DNA of 64,000 nucleotides from CAVRXQ01 sp963849105 (lineage in GTDB: Bacteria; Actinomycetota; Acidimicrobiia; Acidimicrobiales; Bog-793): positions 124,001 to 188,000 of the forward strand of contig CAWKGD010000005.1 of the NCBI GenBank assembly GCA_963849105.1. The letters are read 5' to 3'. Below are positions 48,726-57,410 of this stretch, one piece after another. The position numbers were made by a program, and so were the translations under genes. The first letter of the stretch is position 1; each line of letters begins with the position of its first letter. A model generated the notes under the pieces. It did not search any database. It saw only the letters and a list, made by a program, of their open reading frames with translations, and was not told where the DNA came from.

Positions 48726-51700
48726 GTGGCAAAACGCCCCGTGACCTCGATGTATCCCGACGTTCCGTCGACGCCGGACTACCCGCGCTTGGAGGAGGCG
48801 CTGCTCAGCTACTGGCGCGAGGATCGCACCTTCGAGTCCTCGGTCGAGGCGCGCGACCCCGAGAATCAGTACGTCTTCTACGACGGCCCGCCCTTCGCGA
48901 ACGGGCAGATGCACTACGGCCACCTGCTCACAGGCTTCGTGAAGGACGCCATGCCCCGGTACCACACGATGCGCGGCGAGCGGGTCGAACGCCGCTTCGG
49001 GTGGGACTGCCACGGCCTTCCCGCCGAGACCGAAGCCCAAAAAGAGCTCGCCATCGCCGGCCGCGCCCAGATCACGGCCTACGGCATCGATCGCTTCAAT
49101 GACCGCTGCAAAACCTCCGTGCTCAAGTACACCGCCGCCTGGGAACGCGGCGTCGCGCGTCAGGCGCGCTGGGTCGACTTCGAGAACGCCTACAAGACGA
49201 TGGACCTCTCCTACATGGAGAGCGTCTTGTGGGCATTCAAGTCCTTGTACGACCGCGGTCTGATTTACGAAGGGCTACGCGTGCTCCCGTACTGCTGGGA
49301 GTGCGAGACGCCGCTTTCGAACTTCGAGACCCGACAAGACGACGCGCTGCGCGAGCGCATCGATCCGGCGGTGACCGTCGCGATCACGATTGACGCCGAC
49401 CCCAGTTCAAACGGGCCCGCAGCCGGTGAGCTCGCCGCGCTCGTCTGGACGACGACGCCCTGGACGCTTCCCTCGAACCTCGCCCTCGCGGTGGGGGCGG
49501 ACATCACCTACGCGATCTACGAGAAGGACGGCGTCCGCTACCTGCTGTCCGAATCGCGCGTCGCGCACTACCACGACGAATTCGAAGCCGCCGAACTCCT
49601 CGGCACCGTCCAGGGCGCGGCGCTCGTCGGCAGGAGCTACCGACCCCTGTTTTCCTACTTCCTCAACCAGCCGAACGCCTTCGTCGTGCTGGGCGACGAG
49701 TTCGTCGCGACCGACGAGGGCACCGGCATCGTGCACATGGCACCGGGCTTTGGTGAGGACGATCAGCGCATCTGCGAGCGCGCCGGGATCGCCGTCGTCA
49801 ACCCGGTCGACTCGACCGGCCGCTTCGACGCCCAGGTCCCCGACTACACGGGAGTGCAGGTCTTCGAGGCGAACGAATCACTGATCGCGGCGCTCACTCG
49901 CATGGGTGCGCTCCTCCGGCGCGAGGAGTATGCGCACAGCTACCCGCACTGCTGGCGCACCGACACGCCGCTCATCTACCGCGCGGTGAGTTCATTCTTC
50001 GTCGAAGTGACAGCGTTCAAGGATCGCATGGTCGAACTCAACCGCGAGATCAATTGGATGCCGCCGCACGTCGGATCGGGCGCCTTCGGCAACTGGCTCG
50101 AAGGGGCGCGCGACTGGTCAATCTCGCGCAACCGCTACTGGGGAACGCCGATCCCGGTGTGGAAGTCCGACGACCCGGACTATCCTCGCGTCGACGTCTA
50201 CGGATCGCTGGACGAACTCGCCCGCGACTTCGGCGTCCGGCCGCACGACCTGCACCGTCCCGGTATCGACGCGCTCGTGCGGCCGAACCCCGACGATCCG
50301 TCCGGCAAAGCGATGATGCGGCGCGTGGAGGACGTGTTGGATTGCTGGTTCGACTCCGGCTCGATGCCGTTCGCCCAGCTCCACTACCCGTTCGAGAACC
50401 AGCGGCGCTTCGAGGACAACTTCCCCGCCGACTTCATCTGTGAGTACGTGAGCCAGACGCGCGGCTGGTTTTACACGCTCCACGTCTTGTCGACGGCGCT
50501 GTTCGACCGGCCGGCGTTTGAGAACTGCATCGCGCACGGCATCTTGTTGGGAAGCGACGGCCGCAAGTTGTCGAAGCGACTGCGCAACTTCCCCGATCCC
50601 GAGGTGTTCTTTTCCACCTTCGGCGCCGACGCGATGCGCTGGTACTTGCTGGCGTCGCCGGTGCTGCGAGGACTCGACGTCGCCCTCGAAGAACAGGCGA
50701 TGGCCGAGCCAGTCCGCACGGTGATGAACCCGATCTGGAACTCATTCCACTTCTTGACCCTCTATGGGCGTACCGACCAGATGACCGGAGAGTTCCGTGT
50801 CGACCAGCGCGGCGAGCTCGACCGATACGTGCTCGCGAAGACGCGCCGCTTTTTGGAGGGCGTGACGAAGGCCTACGACGCCTACGATCTCGCCGGTGCC
50901 GCCGCGCAGTACCCCGCCTTCCTCGACGCCCTCACGAACTGGTACATCAGAAGGAGCCGGGAGCGCTTCTGGCGCGCCGCGGACGACGGCGACGTGTCCG
51001 GCAAACGCGACGCCTACGACACCTTGCACACGGTCCTCGATGTCGTCGTTCGCGCCTCGGCGCCCCTCCTGCCGTTCCTCTCCGAAACCGTCTATCGGGG
51101 CCTCAGCGGAGAACGCAGCGTCCACCTCGCCGACTGGCCGGACGCGAACTTCCTCCCCGACGACCCGGCGTTGGTCGACGCGATGGACCTCGTGCGCGAG
51201 GTCTGCTCGGCGATCCATTCGGTGCGCAAGGCGAACGGGCTGCGGGCGCGTCTTCCGCTCCGCCAGGTGACCGTTGCGCACCCGCTGGCCTACGAGCTCG
51301 GCGCGTTTCGCGAGCTCATCTCCGAGGAAACGAACGTGAAAGAGGTCGAACTGCGCGACGACGCGACATCGTTGGCGACGACGACGCTTAGCGTGATCCC
51401 GGCCGTGATCGGTCCGCGGCTCGGCGAAGCGACCCAAGTTGTCATCCGCGCCGTGCGCGCCGGCCATTGGGCGGTCGGAACAGACGGAGTCGTCGAAGCC
51501 GGTGGGGTCGTGCTGCAACCCGGAGAGTTCGAACTGCGCGTCGTGCCGTCGGATCCCGTCTCGGCGCGTGTCGTCGACTCCGGCCGCGGCGTCGTCGTCC
51601 TCGATATGACGCGCACCCCCGAGCTCGAAGCGGAGGGCACCGCCCGCGACCTCGTCCGCATCGTCCAGCAAGAACGGCGCAACATGGGCCTCGCAGTAAG

Positions 51701-51914
51701 CGACCGGATCGAAATCACCCTCGTCGTGCCGAAAGACGTCGCAGAAGTACTCGACGCCTGGGGCGATGAACTGAAGCGACAGACGCTCGCCCGCAGTCTC
51801 TCGGTGACGATCGTCGACGACGGCGACGCCGCTTTGGAGGCATCGCAAGCCGGTGTGCACCGTCTCTCGGACGGAAGAAGAGCGGTCGCGCTGCGAATCC
51901 GGCTCGCGCCGTAA
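48726..51914 (+). CDS. ileS: Isoleucyl-tRNA synthetase, type 2
   Basis: This protein of about 1,062 aa is a class I synthetase. The HIGH motif reads HYGHLLTG and the KMSKS motif KLSKRLRN. The long editing domain CP1, FNDRCKTSVLKYTAAWERGV and RGWFYTLHVLSTALFDRPAF segments and the overall size (usual type 1 is about 930 aa with a zinc finger) mark the eukaryote-like type 2 enzyme, which tends to be resistant to mupirocin. The C-terminal anticodon-binding domain is present; no C-terminal CxxC zinc finger is seen. The leaderless GTG start is chosen over the longer open frame from 48417. Confidence 0.92.
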   Translation: MAKRPVTSMYPDVPSTPDYPRLEEALLSYWREDRTFESSVEARDPENQYVFYDGPPFANGQMHYGHLLTGFVKDAMPRYHTMRGERVERRFGWDCHGLPAETEAQKELAIAGRAQITAYGIDRFNDRCKTSVLKYTAAWERGVARQARWVDFENAYKTMDLSYMESVLWAFKSLYDRGLIYEGLRVLPYCWECETPLSNFETRQDDALRERIDPAVTVAITIDADPSSNGPAAGELAALVWTTTPWTLPSNLALAVGADITYAIYEKDGVRYLLSESRVAHYHDEFEAAELLGTVQGAALVGRSYRPLFSYFLNQPNAFVVLGDEFVATDEGTGIVHMAPGFGEDDQRICERAGIAVVNPVDSTGRFDAQVPDYTGVQVFEANESLIAALTRMGALLRREEYAHSYPHCWRTDTPLIYRAVSSFFVEVTAFKDRMVELNREINWMPPHVGSGAFGNWLEGARDWSISRNRYWGTPIPVWKSDDPDYPRVDVYGSLDELARDFGVRPHDLHRPGIDALVRPNPDDPSGKAMMRRVEDVLDCWFDSGSMPFAQLHYPFENQRRFEDNFPADFICEYVSQTRGWFYTLHVLSTALFDRPAFENCIAHGILLGSDGRKLSKRLRNFPDPEVFFSTFGADAMRWYLLASPVLRGLDVALEEQAMAEPVRTVMNPIWNSFHFLTLYGRTDQMTGEFRVDQRGELDRYVLAKTRRFLEGVTKAYDAYDLAGAAAQYPAFLDALTNWYIRRSRERFWRAADDGDVSGKRDAYDTLHTVLDVVVRASAPLLPFLSETVYRGLSGERSVHLADWPDANFLPDDPALVDAMDLVREVCSAIHSVRKANGLRARLPLRQVTVAHPLAYELGAFRELISEETNVKEVELRDDATSLATTTLSVIPAVIGPRLGEATQVVIRAVRAGHWAVGTDGVVEAGGVVLQPGEFELRVVPSDPVSARVVDSGRGVVVLDMTRTPELEAEGTARDLVRIVQQERRNMGLAVSDRIEITLVVPKDVAEVLDAWGDELKRQTLARSLSVTIVDDGDAALEASQAGVHRLSDGRRAVALRIRLAP

Positions 51915-51934
51915 GAGCCAGCGCGCCTGACCGG

Positions 51935-52924
51935 CTAAGCGGAGACGTCTCCTCCGCGCTGTTCGGCACGGCCGGTCGAGCGGAGGGGGCGGGGCCGCTC
52001 CTCGGGCGTCGTGTCGAGCTCCGCTCCCTTTGCCCAGCGCTGCCAGAGCTCCTCATCGGGGTCGACGACGCTTTCCACCGAGACGATCGCCTCGTCACCG
52101 GTGATCGAGAACCCCTCGAAGGCCTCGGACGGTTCCTCCTCTTTTCGGGCCGCCTTCGTTTCGCGGTGTGCAGGCCGCTCCTCGCGCCGTGATCGCGTCG
52201 TCTTTTCGTCCTCGCGGCTGTCCTCTTCGACCACGGCGCCCGCGCCCTCGCCAGAAGCGGGCCCGCCTTCGACATCGGCGTCCGCGGCAGCAACGGCCTC
52301 AGTCGCCGGGCCTGCGAGGTCGTCGTCCTCCGCGCGCGGCTTCGACCGCTTTTGCTCCTCTTCGTCGACGACCTTTGAGACGGCCTCCAAACGCTGACGC
52401 ACCGATGATCGCGTCGGCGCTGGTGGTTTCAGCGACTCTCCGACCGTCTCGAGCGCGCCCTGCAACGCGAACACGAGCTGTTTGCGGAGTGCCTCGATGA
52501 AGCTCGAGATCTCGGCGACTTCGGTCTCGAGCGTCGTCTTGCGATCCTCGAGGTCAGCGATCGTCTCTCTCGCCCGAGCCGCCGCTTCAGCACGCAACGT
52601 GCTCGACTCCTCCCGAGCGGATCCGACGAGCTGTTCGGCTTCCGCTCGCGCGTCCTCCAGCACCGCGGACGCTTCCTCGCGCGCCTCTCTGATCGCGAGG
52701 TCCGCGGTCCGCTGCGCGAGCACGAGCGTGCGACGCAGGGTGTCATCTGTGTCGCCATTTTCCGCGCCATGCGCCGCGGCTTCGCGTGCCGTGTCGAGTT
52801 GTGAGAGGAGATCGTCGACCGCCGCAGCGACCTTTTCGAGAAACTCGTCGACCTCTTCGGTGTCGTAACCGCGCAGGCGGTCGCGGAATTCAACTTCCCG
52901 GAGGACTCGGCCCGATATCTCCAT
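51935..52924 (-). CDS. divIVA: DivIVA/Wag31-type polar scaffold protein
   Basis: This 329-aa protein starts with the DivIVA membrane-targeting region (ISGRVLREVEFRDRLRGYDT, EEVDEFLEKVAAAVDDLL), followed by a long coiled coil (about 60-180) and a disordered acidic and basic C-terminal half. DivIVA proteins mark poles and septa and recruit the growth machinery in actinobacteria. Its place after sepF and yggT is the standard one in this phylum. GAGGGG precedes the ATG. Confidence 0.9.
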   Translation of the reverse strand: MEISGRVLREVEFRDRLRGYDTEEVDEFLEKVAAAVDDLLSQLDTAREAAAHGAENGDTDDTLRRTLVLAQRTADLAIREAREEASAVLEDARAEAEQLVGSAREESSTLRAEAAARARETIADLEDRKTTLETEVAEISSFIEALRKQLVFALQGALETVGESLKPPAPTRSSVRQRLEAVSKVVDEEEQKRSKPRAEDDDLAGPATEAVAAADADVEGGPASGEGAGAVVEEDSREDEKTTRSRREERPAHRETKAARKEEEPSEAFEGFSITGDEAIVSVESVVDPDEELWQRWAKGAELDTTPEERPRPLRSTGRAEQRGGDVSA

Positions 52925-53041
52925 TGGTCACCCCTCGATCACTTTGGCGGCACACGCCAGAGAGCGCCCAGATTCGCGCCCATTCGACCTGCAGATCCTA
53001 TGCCCGGGCCCGAGCGTGCTGGGGGACCGTCCCGGACGAGT

Positions 53042-53305
53042 TCAGCGAACCCGGATGACCGTGATGATGATCTCGAGGGCGAAGAACACCACGATCGGTG
53101 ACAGGTCGAGTCCCATCGATCCGACGCGGACTGGCGGCAGGATCCTGCGCACCGGCCGCAGAACGGGGTCGGTGATCTTCGCGAGCCCGCGTTCGATTCG
53201 CGCCATGCGCGACCACGGATTGATCGGGAACCACGTGAGGATGATCCGCGCGAGCAGCACGACGATGTACGCCTGCAGGACATCGACGATGATCCGAACG
53301 ATCAC
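53042..53305 (-). CDS. yggT: YggT-family membrane protein
   Basis: This 87-aa protein has two membrane helices (VDVLQAYIVVLLARIILTWF and LSPIVVFFALEIIITVIRV) around the loop NPWSRMARIERGLAKITDPV and LRPVRRILPP, typical of YggT. The gene is almost always beside sepF and divIVA. Function is poorly known; roles in division or osmotic stress are suggested. It begins with GTG. Confidence 0.9.
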   Translation of the reverse strand: MIVRIIVDVLQAYIVVLLARIILTWFPINPWSRMARIERGLAKITDPVLRPVRRILPPVRVGSMGLDLSPIVVFFALEIIITVIRVR

Positions 53306-53348
53306 GCGACGCGCGCTCCATTTCGCGCGCGGGTGCGCGCCGAATCAC

Positions 53349-53867
53349 TCAGGAGCGGTACAGGCCGCGCTCTTGGAGGCGCAGTCGCTCCTCCGCGGGC
53401 ACCTCGACGTCCGTCGGCGCCAGGAGGAACACCTGATCGGCAACCTTCTCCATCTGCCCGTCAAGTGCGTAGGTGAGCCCGGAGCAGAAGTCGATCATCC
53501 GTCGGGAAAGGTCGCGCTCTGAACCTTGCAGGTTCACGATCACCGGGTTGCCCTGCTTCACGACGTCGCCGATCTCCTGGGCGTCTCGAAACTGCGACGG
53601 CGCGACGACGTGCACCCTGCCCGCCGGCGTCTTCGCCTTCGTGATCGGGCGCACAACCGCTCCAACCGGCCGGCGCGGATCGGCGGCGGTGATCGGACGG
53701 ACGGTCGCGGTGTGGCTCGGGTGCGAGCCGGTGTCCTGGATCTCCGGGTGGACGGTGCGTTCGATCCGGTGCTGGCCGGTCGGCTCGAGTGCGTCCCCGT
53801 AGAGTTCGTCGTCCTCGATGTCTTTCAGCCCGAGGTACGCGAGCGCCTTGTTCATGAACGATGACAT
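53349..53867 (-). CDS. sepF: Cell division protein SepF
   Basis: This 172-aa protein has an N-terminal amphipathic helix (SSFMNKALAYLGLKDIEDDE), a linker and the SepF domain (VHVVAPSQFRDAQEIGDVVK, NPVIVNLQGSERDLSRRMID, FCSGLTYALDGQMEKVADQV). SepF anchors FtsZ to the membrane, and it is essential in actinobacteria, which lack FtsA. AAGGAG is 5 nt before the ATG. It follows yggS in the division cluster. Confidence 0.95.
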   Translation of the reverse strand: MSSFMNKALAYLGLKDIEDDELYGDALEPTGQHRIERTVHPEIQDTGSHPSHTATVRPITAADPRRPVGAVVRPITKAKTPAGRVHVVAPSQFRDAQEIGDVVKQGNPVIVNLQGSERDLSRRMIDFCSGLTYALDGQMEKVADQVFLLAPTDVEVPAEERLRLQERGLYRS

Positions 53868-53889
53868 CTTGCTCCTTTAGAGCCCGAAT

Positions 53890-54588
53890 CTATTGTGACA
53901 CCACCCTGTGCGTCGGGCGAGCACCGAACAGCACCCGCCCCAAGCGGACCATCGTCGCCCCCTCCTCGACGGCGATCGCGAAGTCGTCGCTCATCCCCAT
54001 CGACGCGATCGTGAAACCGAAGTCGTCGACGAGCCGCCGCACCGTGCGAAAGCTGCGACGCGCCGCCGGTTCGTCGTCTGGGGCGGCGATCGTCATCAGC
54101 CCCTTCACGTCGAGGCCGGCGCGCGTAGCAACATCAGCGAGCCGCCCGACGTCGCCCGGCGGAACGCCGCCCCGTCCGGCAATCCCGGTCGTCTCGACCT
54201 CGATCAGCACCGAGGCGCCCGGCGCGTGACGGGCAATCGCTGCAGCCTCGGCGTCGCGATCGACGCTTTGGTAGAGCGCGACGTACTTCGCGAGCCGCGC
54301 AAGGCTCCGCCGCTGGATCCCGCCGATCAGGTGCCAGCGCACCGGCGGACCCGGCGACGCAGCGAGCGACGTGGCCTTTGCGACGAGCTCGTCGGCGTAG
54401 TTCTCGCCGAGATCGGTGAGGCCCGCAGATCGCGCAGCGAGCGCGGCCGAGGCGTCGAGAGCTTTCGTCACCGCGACGATCTCGACGTGTTTTGGATCGC
54501 CGACTTGGGCGATCCGCTCGCGTACACGATCGAGCCGCAGGCCGAGCTCGCCCGCGTCGATCGCGCCGGAAATCGCGGGTTCATCCAT
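53890..54588 (-). CDS. yggS: PLP-binding protein YggS/PLPBP
   Basis: This protein of about 232 aa is the fold-type III alanine-racemase-like barrel without the second domain. The PLP lysine is in IVAVTKALDASAAL, and DLGENYADELVAKA, VRWHLIGGIQRRSLARL and SMGMSDDFAIAVEEGATMVR are family blocks. It regulates PLP supply and amino acid balance. ATG 54588 lies in the end of pgeF (8-bp overlap); the frame is open to 54885 but family and overlap favour 54588. Confidence 0.93.
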   Translation of the reverse strand: MDEPAISGAIDAGELGLRLDRVRERIAQVGDPKHVEIVAVTKALDASAALAARSAGLTDLGENYADELVAKATSLAASPGPPVRWHLIGGIQRRSLARLAKYVALYQSVDRDAEAAAIARHAPGASVLIEVETTGIAGRGGVPPGDVGRLADVATRAGLDVKGLMTIAAPDDEPAARRSFRTVRRLVDDFGFTIASMGMSDDFAIAVEEGATMVRLGRVLFGARPTHRVVSQ

Positions 54589-55231
54589 GGTCCTCTTCTC
54601 GCCAGATGACGAGCGCCTGGCGGGCGCGGTCCTTGTTGGCACGATGCGAGAACCAACGCCCCCCACACGCGGTGCACGAGTCGACGTCAACGGAGAGCTC
54701 GACGTCAGCGCGTCGCAGCGCCAGTTTGACGGCCGCCGGTAAATCGAGTGCCAAATCACCCTGTGACGAAATCGCCCGCACCTCGTCACCAAAGATCGCC
54801 GAGACGGCGTCGAGATCCTCGGGCGAGAAGGAGTAGCACTCGGGATGGATGCACGCCGACAGGACGGCGTGGATCTCGTCCGCATCTCGGGCCCGCATCG
54901 CCCGTGCCGCCGCGGCGATCACCCCTTCCATGAGGCCCCGCCAACCGACGTGCGCCGCCGCGACGAGTCCCCTGCTTGCGAGGCCGACAAGCGCGCAGTC
55001 CGCGCCGAGCACGCACAGCGGCGTCTCGGGCGCGGTGGTCAACAGCGCGTCGGCGTCGTGCAGGCTCGCCTGCGGCGCGTCGATCTCGAGCACGCGGGCG
55101 CCGTGGACCTGGTGCACGAATGACCACGGCCGGTCACAGATCGACGTGTAGAGCACTTCGGACGCGGCATCGCCGCCGAGCGCCATCGGCCGCGCGTCAC
55201 CGTCATCGCGCGTCGTGAGCGCGACGCGCAC
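54581..55231 (-). CDS. pgeF: Peptidoglycan editing factor PgeF (YfiH, laccase-domain)
   Basis: This 216-aa protein has the YfiH fold with VHQVHGARVLEID, DADALLTTAPETPLCVLGAD, VAAAHVGWRGLMEGVI (His) and the Cys/His metal site in VLSACIHPECYSFSP. In E. coli the protein removes mis-incorporated L-Ser-containing muropeptide precursors; other names are polyphenol oxidase and laccase-domain protein. The start is a GTG with no clear SD; the frame continues upstream to the ftsZ stop, so the true start might be earlier. Confidence 0.88.
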   Translation of the reverse strand: MRVALTTRDDGDARPMALGGDAASEVLYTSICDRPWSFVHQVHGARVLEIDAPQASLHDADALLTTAPETPLCVLGADCALVGLASRGLVAAAHVGWRGLMEGVIAAAARAMRARDADEIHAVLSACIHPECYSFSPEDLDAVSAIFGDEVRAISSQGDLALDLPAAVKLALRRADVELSVDVDSCTACGGRWFSHRANKDRARQALVIWREEDHG

Positions 55232-55263
55232 GCCGGCAGGGAACGGGTACGGCGAAACGATCT

Positions 55264-56355
55264 TCAGCGTAGGAACGACGGGACGTCGAACCCTTCGTCG
55301 CCCAGATCAACGTCGTCGTCGATCGCGAAGACTTCCGAGCGGTAGTCGCGGGTGGCACTGAATCCTTCGGCGAGTCCCGCCGCAGCTTCGAACGGCGTCG
55401 TGTCGAAGCGGTCAAAACCGGCCGCAATCACCGTGACGCGGACCTGATCGCCGAGCGTGTCGTCGATCGCGCTGCCAAAGATGATGTTCGCGTCGGGGTG
55501 CGCGATTGCGTGGATCGCTTCCGCGGCCTCGTTCACCTCGAACAGTCCGAGGCTGTGACCGCCGGCGACATTCATCAGGATCCCCTTCGCGCCGTCGATC
55601 GAAGACGACAACAGCGGACTCGTCATCGCGTGGTGCGCGGCGTTCAGCGCCCGCCCCTCCCCCGCTGCGACACCGACGCCCATGATCGCCGAGCCCGCGC
55701 CGCGCATGATCGTCCGCACGTCCGCGAAGTCGGTGTTGATCAAACCCGGCACCGTGATCAAGTCCGTGATGCCCTTCACGCCTTGCAACAAAATGTCGTC
55801 TGCCATCCGGAAGGCCTCGAGCATCGTCGTCTTCGAGTCCGCCAGCGTGAGCAGGCGCTCGTTCGGGATAACGATCATCGTGTCGACGAACTCGGAGAGC
55901 TTCGCGATTCCCTGTTCGGCCTGCTGCGCGCGTCGGCGCCCCTCGAAGGCGAATGGCTTCGTCACGATGCCGACCGTCAATGCCTCGAGTTCGCGGGCGA
56001 TCTCGGCGACGACCGGCGCGCCGCCGGTGCCTGTCCCCCCACCCTCGCCGGCGGTGATGAAGACCATGTCTGCGCCTTTCAGCACCTCGCCGATCTCTTC
56101 GGTGTGGTCCAGGACGGCAGAACGGCCGATGTCGGGATCAGAACCCGCGCCGAGGCCACGGGTGAGTTCGCGGCCGATGTCGAGCTTGATGTCCGCCTCG
56201 GAAAGCAAAAGCGCCTGAGCGTCGGTGTTCACGGCGACGAATTCGACGCCGCGCAGATCGGCGTCGATCATCCGGTTCACCGCGTTGACGCCGCCCCCAC
56301 CGATGCCGACGACCTTGATGACGGCGATAAAGCTCTGCGTTCCTTCGTTCACCAC
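55264..56355 (-). CDS. ftsZ: Cell division GTPase FtsZ
   Basis: This 363-aa protein is the tubulin-like GTPase that forms the division ring. The N-terminal nucleotide motif is KVVGIGGGGVNAVNRMIDA, the tubulin signature is AGEGGGTGTGGAP (about residues 103-115), and VNTDAQALLLSEA and GLINTDFADVRTIM (T7 loop) follow. The C-terminal peptide DVPSFLR is the usual partner-binding end (SepF and others). The frame starts with GTG GTG, and GAGAGAAAG is upstream. Confidence 0.96.
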   Translation of the reverse strand: MVNEGTQSFIAVIKVVGIGGGGVNAVNRMIDADLRGVEFVAVNTDAQALLLSEADIKLDIGRELTRGLGAGSDPDIGRSAVLDHTEEIGEVLKGADMVFITAGEGGGTGTGGAPVVAEIARELEALTVGIVTKPFAFEGRRRAQQAEQGIAKLSEFVDTMIVIPNERLLTLADSKTTMLEAFRMADDILLQGVKGITDLITVPGLINTDFADVRTIMRGAGSAIMGVGVAAGEGRALNAAHHAMTSPLLSSSIDGAKGILMNVAGGHSLGLFEVNEAAEAIHAIAHPDANIIFGSAIDDTLGDQVRVTVIAAGFDRFDTTPFEAAAGLAEGFSATRDYRSEVFAIDDDVDLGDEGFDVPSFLR

Positions 56356-56543
56356 AGTCGTCGCTTTCTCTCGGTTCGCCGAAAGGCTCCGTTGGACACG
56401 GCCGCGACGACGTGCATCGTCGGGCGACGACTCTCGCAGAACCGATCCGCCGCGACCGCTCTTGTTCTCGCACCTTCATTCTCCAGAGCGGGCGGATGGA
56501 GGGTGTCAGGCACGCGAGTTTGGCCGACCATAGGGCTGGCACT
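56356..56543 (-). promoter_or_regulatory. Intergenic region upstream of ftsZ
   Basis: This 188-bp gap is the only sizeable one within the mraY-ftsZ cluster. In most actinobacteria ftsZ has its own promoters here. No -10 hexamer at leaderless spacing is seen, and the exact promoter could not be identified. Confidence 0.4.
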
Positions 56544-57410
56544 TCACGGGGTCAAGACCGGATTCGAGGGCGCTCGCAGGTCGATCGCGGTGATTCCGGT
56601 CAGCGAGACGCCGGCGAGCACGGTCGCAAGCGCCACAAATTTCTCGCGCGGATTACTCGGTGGCCCAAAGATCGCGACCGGTTCATTCACCAAGGTGACG
56701 GCGATTCCGACCCGGAGCGTGCGCGCGATGTTGGCGATCCGGACGACGAGCGTCGTCGGCGCCTGCGCGGCAACGGCGAACAGTCCGCGATCGCTCCGTC
56801 CAAACCCCTCGCCCGGTGCGGGGACCGCCGCATCGGTGTCCACGGTCACCACCCCAGCGGGCTTGCTGCCGACGTCAGCGAGGACGCGTCCGGAGGCGTC
56901 GACGAGGGCGCCGCCGCGGGCGAGCGGCACGAAAGCGACCGGGACGCGCTCGGTGACAGTGACCGCCACCGACGAGGGGAACGAAACGGCGACGCGCGCC
57001 GTGTCGACCCAGGGGAGCTGCTCGATCCGGTGCGCGGCGGCGGCGGGACTGATATCGACGAGCGGCGGATGGGTCACGAGCCCGCTCACGGCGAGGATCG
57101 CCTGGTCCTCGCCGTGCGTCGTCCCGACGATGCGGATCTCGCGCGCTGAGAACAGCGACGAATGGGCGATCGCGACACCCGCCGCCGAGAGCGCCGCCAG
57201 GGCGACGAGTCCGCTGAATACGACAAGGCGCCGGCGGCGGGCCACGCCCCCCGCCTTGACATGCGGTTTTTTGCGCGCCGGCTCGTGTTTTTGAGCTGGC
57301 TTCGTCCCCGGTGGCGCGGGCCGGGCCGGACGCGGATTCGTGGTCGGGCGGGTCCGGTGTGTTGCCGGCGTTTTCGAACGCAGGTGGGCGGGACGACGGG
57401 TCGCGCTCAC
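56544..57410 (-). CDS. ftsQ: Cell division protein FtsQ
   Basis: This 288-aa bitopic protein has a long basic cytoplasmic tail (about 1-62, Pro/Lys/Arg-rich), one membrane helix (LVVFSGLVALAALSAAGVAI), a POTRA domain (SLFSAREIRIVGTTHGEDQA, INxxxP-like VDISPAAAAHRIEQLPWVDT) and the FtsQ beta domain. It links the divisome FtsB/FtsL and FtsZ sides. The start overlaps murB by 4 bp. Confidence 0.92.
   Translation of the reverse strand: MSATRRPAHLRSKTPATHRTRPTTNPRPARPAPPGTKPAQKHEPARKKPHVKAGGVARRRRLVVFSGLVALAALSAAGVAIAHSSLFSAREIRIVGTTHGEDQAILAVSGLVTHPPLVDISPAAAAHRIEQLPWVDTARVAVSFPSSVAVTVTERVPVAFVPLARGGALVDASGRVLADVGSKPAGVVTVDTDAAVPAPGEGFGRSDRGLFAVAAQAPTTLVVRIANIARTLRVGIAVTLVNEPVAIFGPPSNPREKFVALATVLAGVSLTGITAIDLRAPSNPVLTP

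Noticed and set aside
53890..54885. Longer start for yggS at 54885
   Set aside because: The extra 99 residues are Arg/Ser-rich and lie opposite or within pgeF coding sequence; the family begins near ATG 54588.
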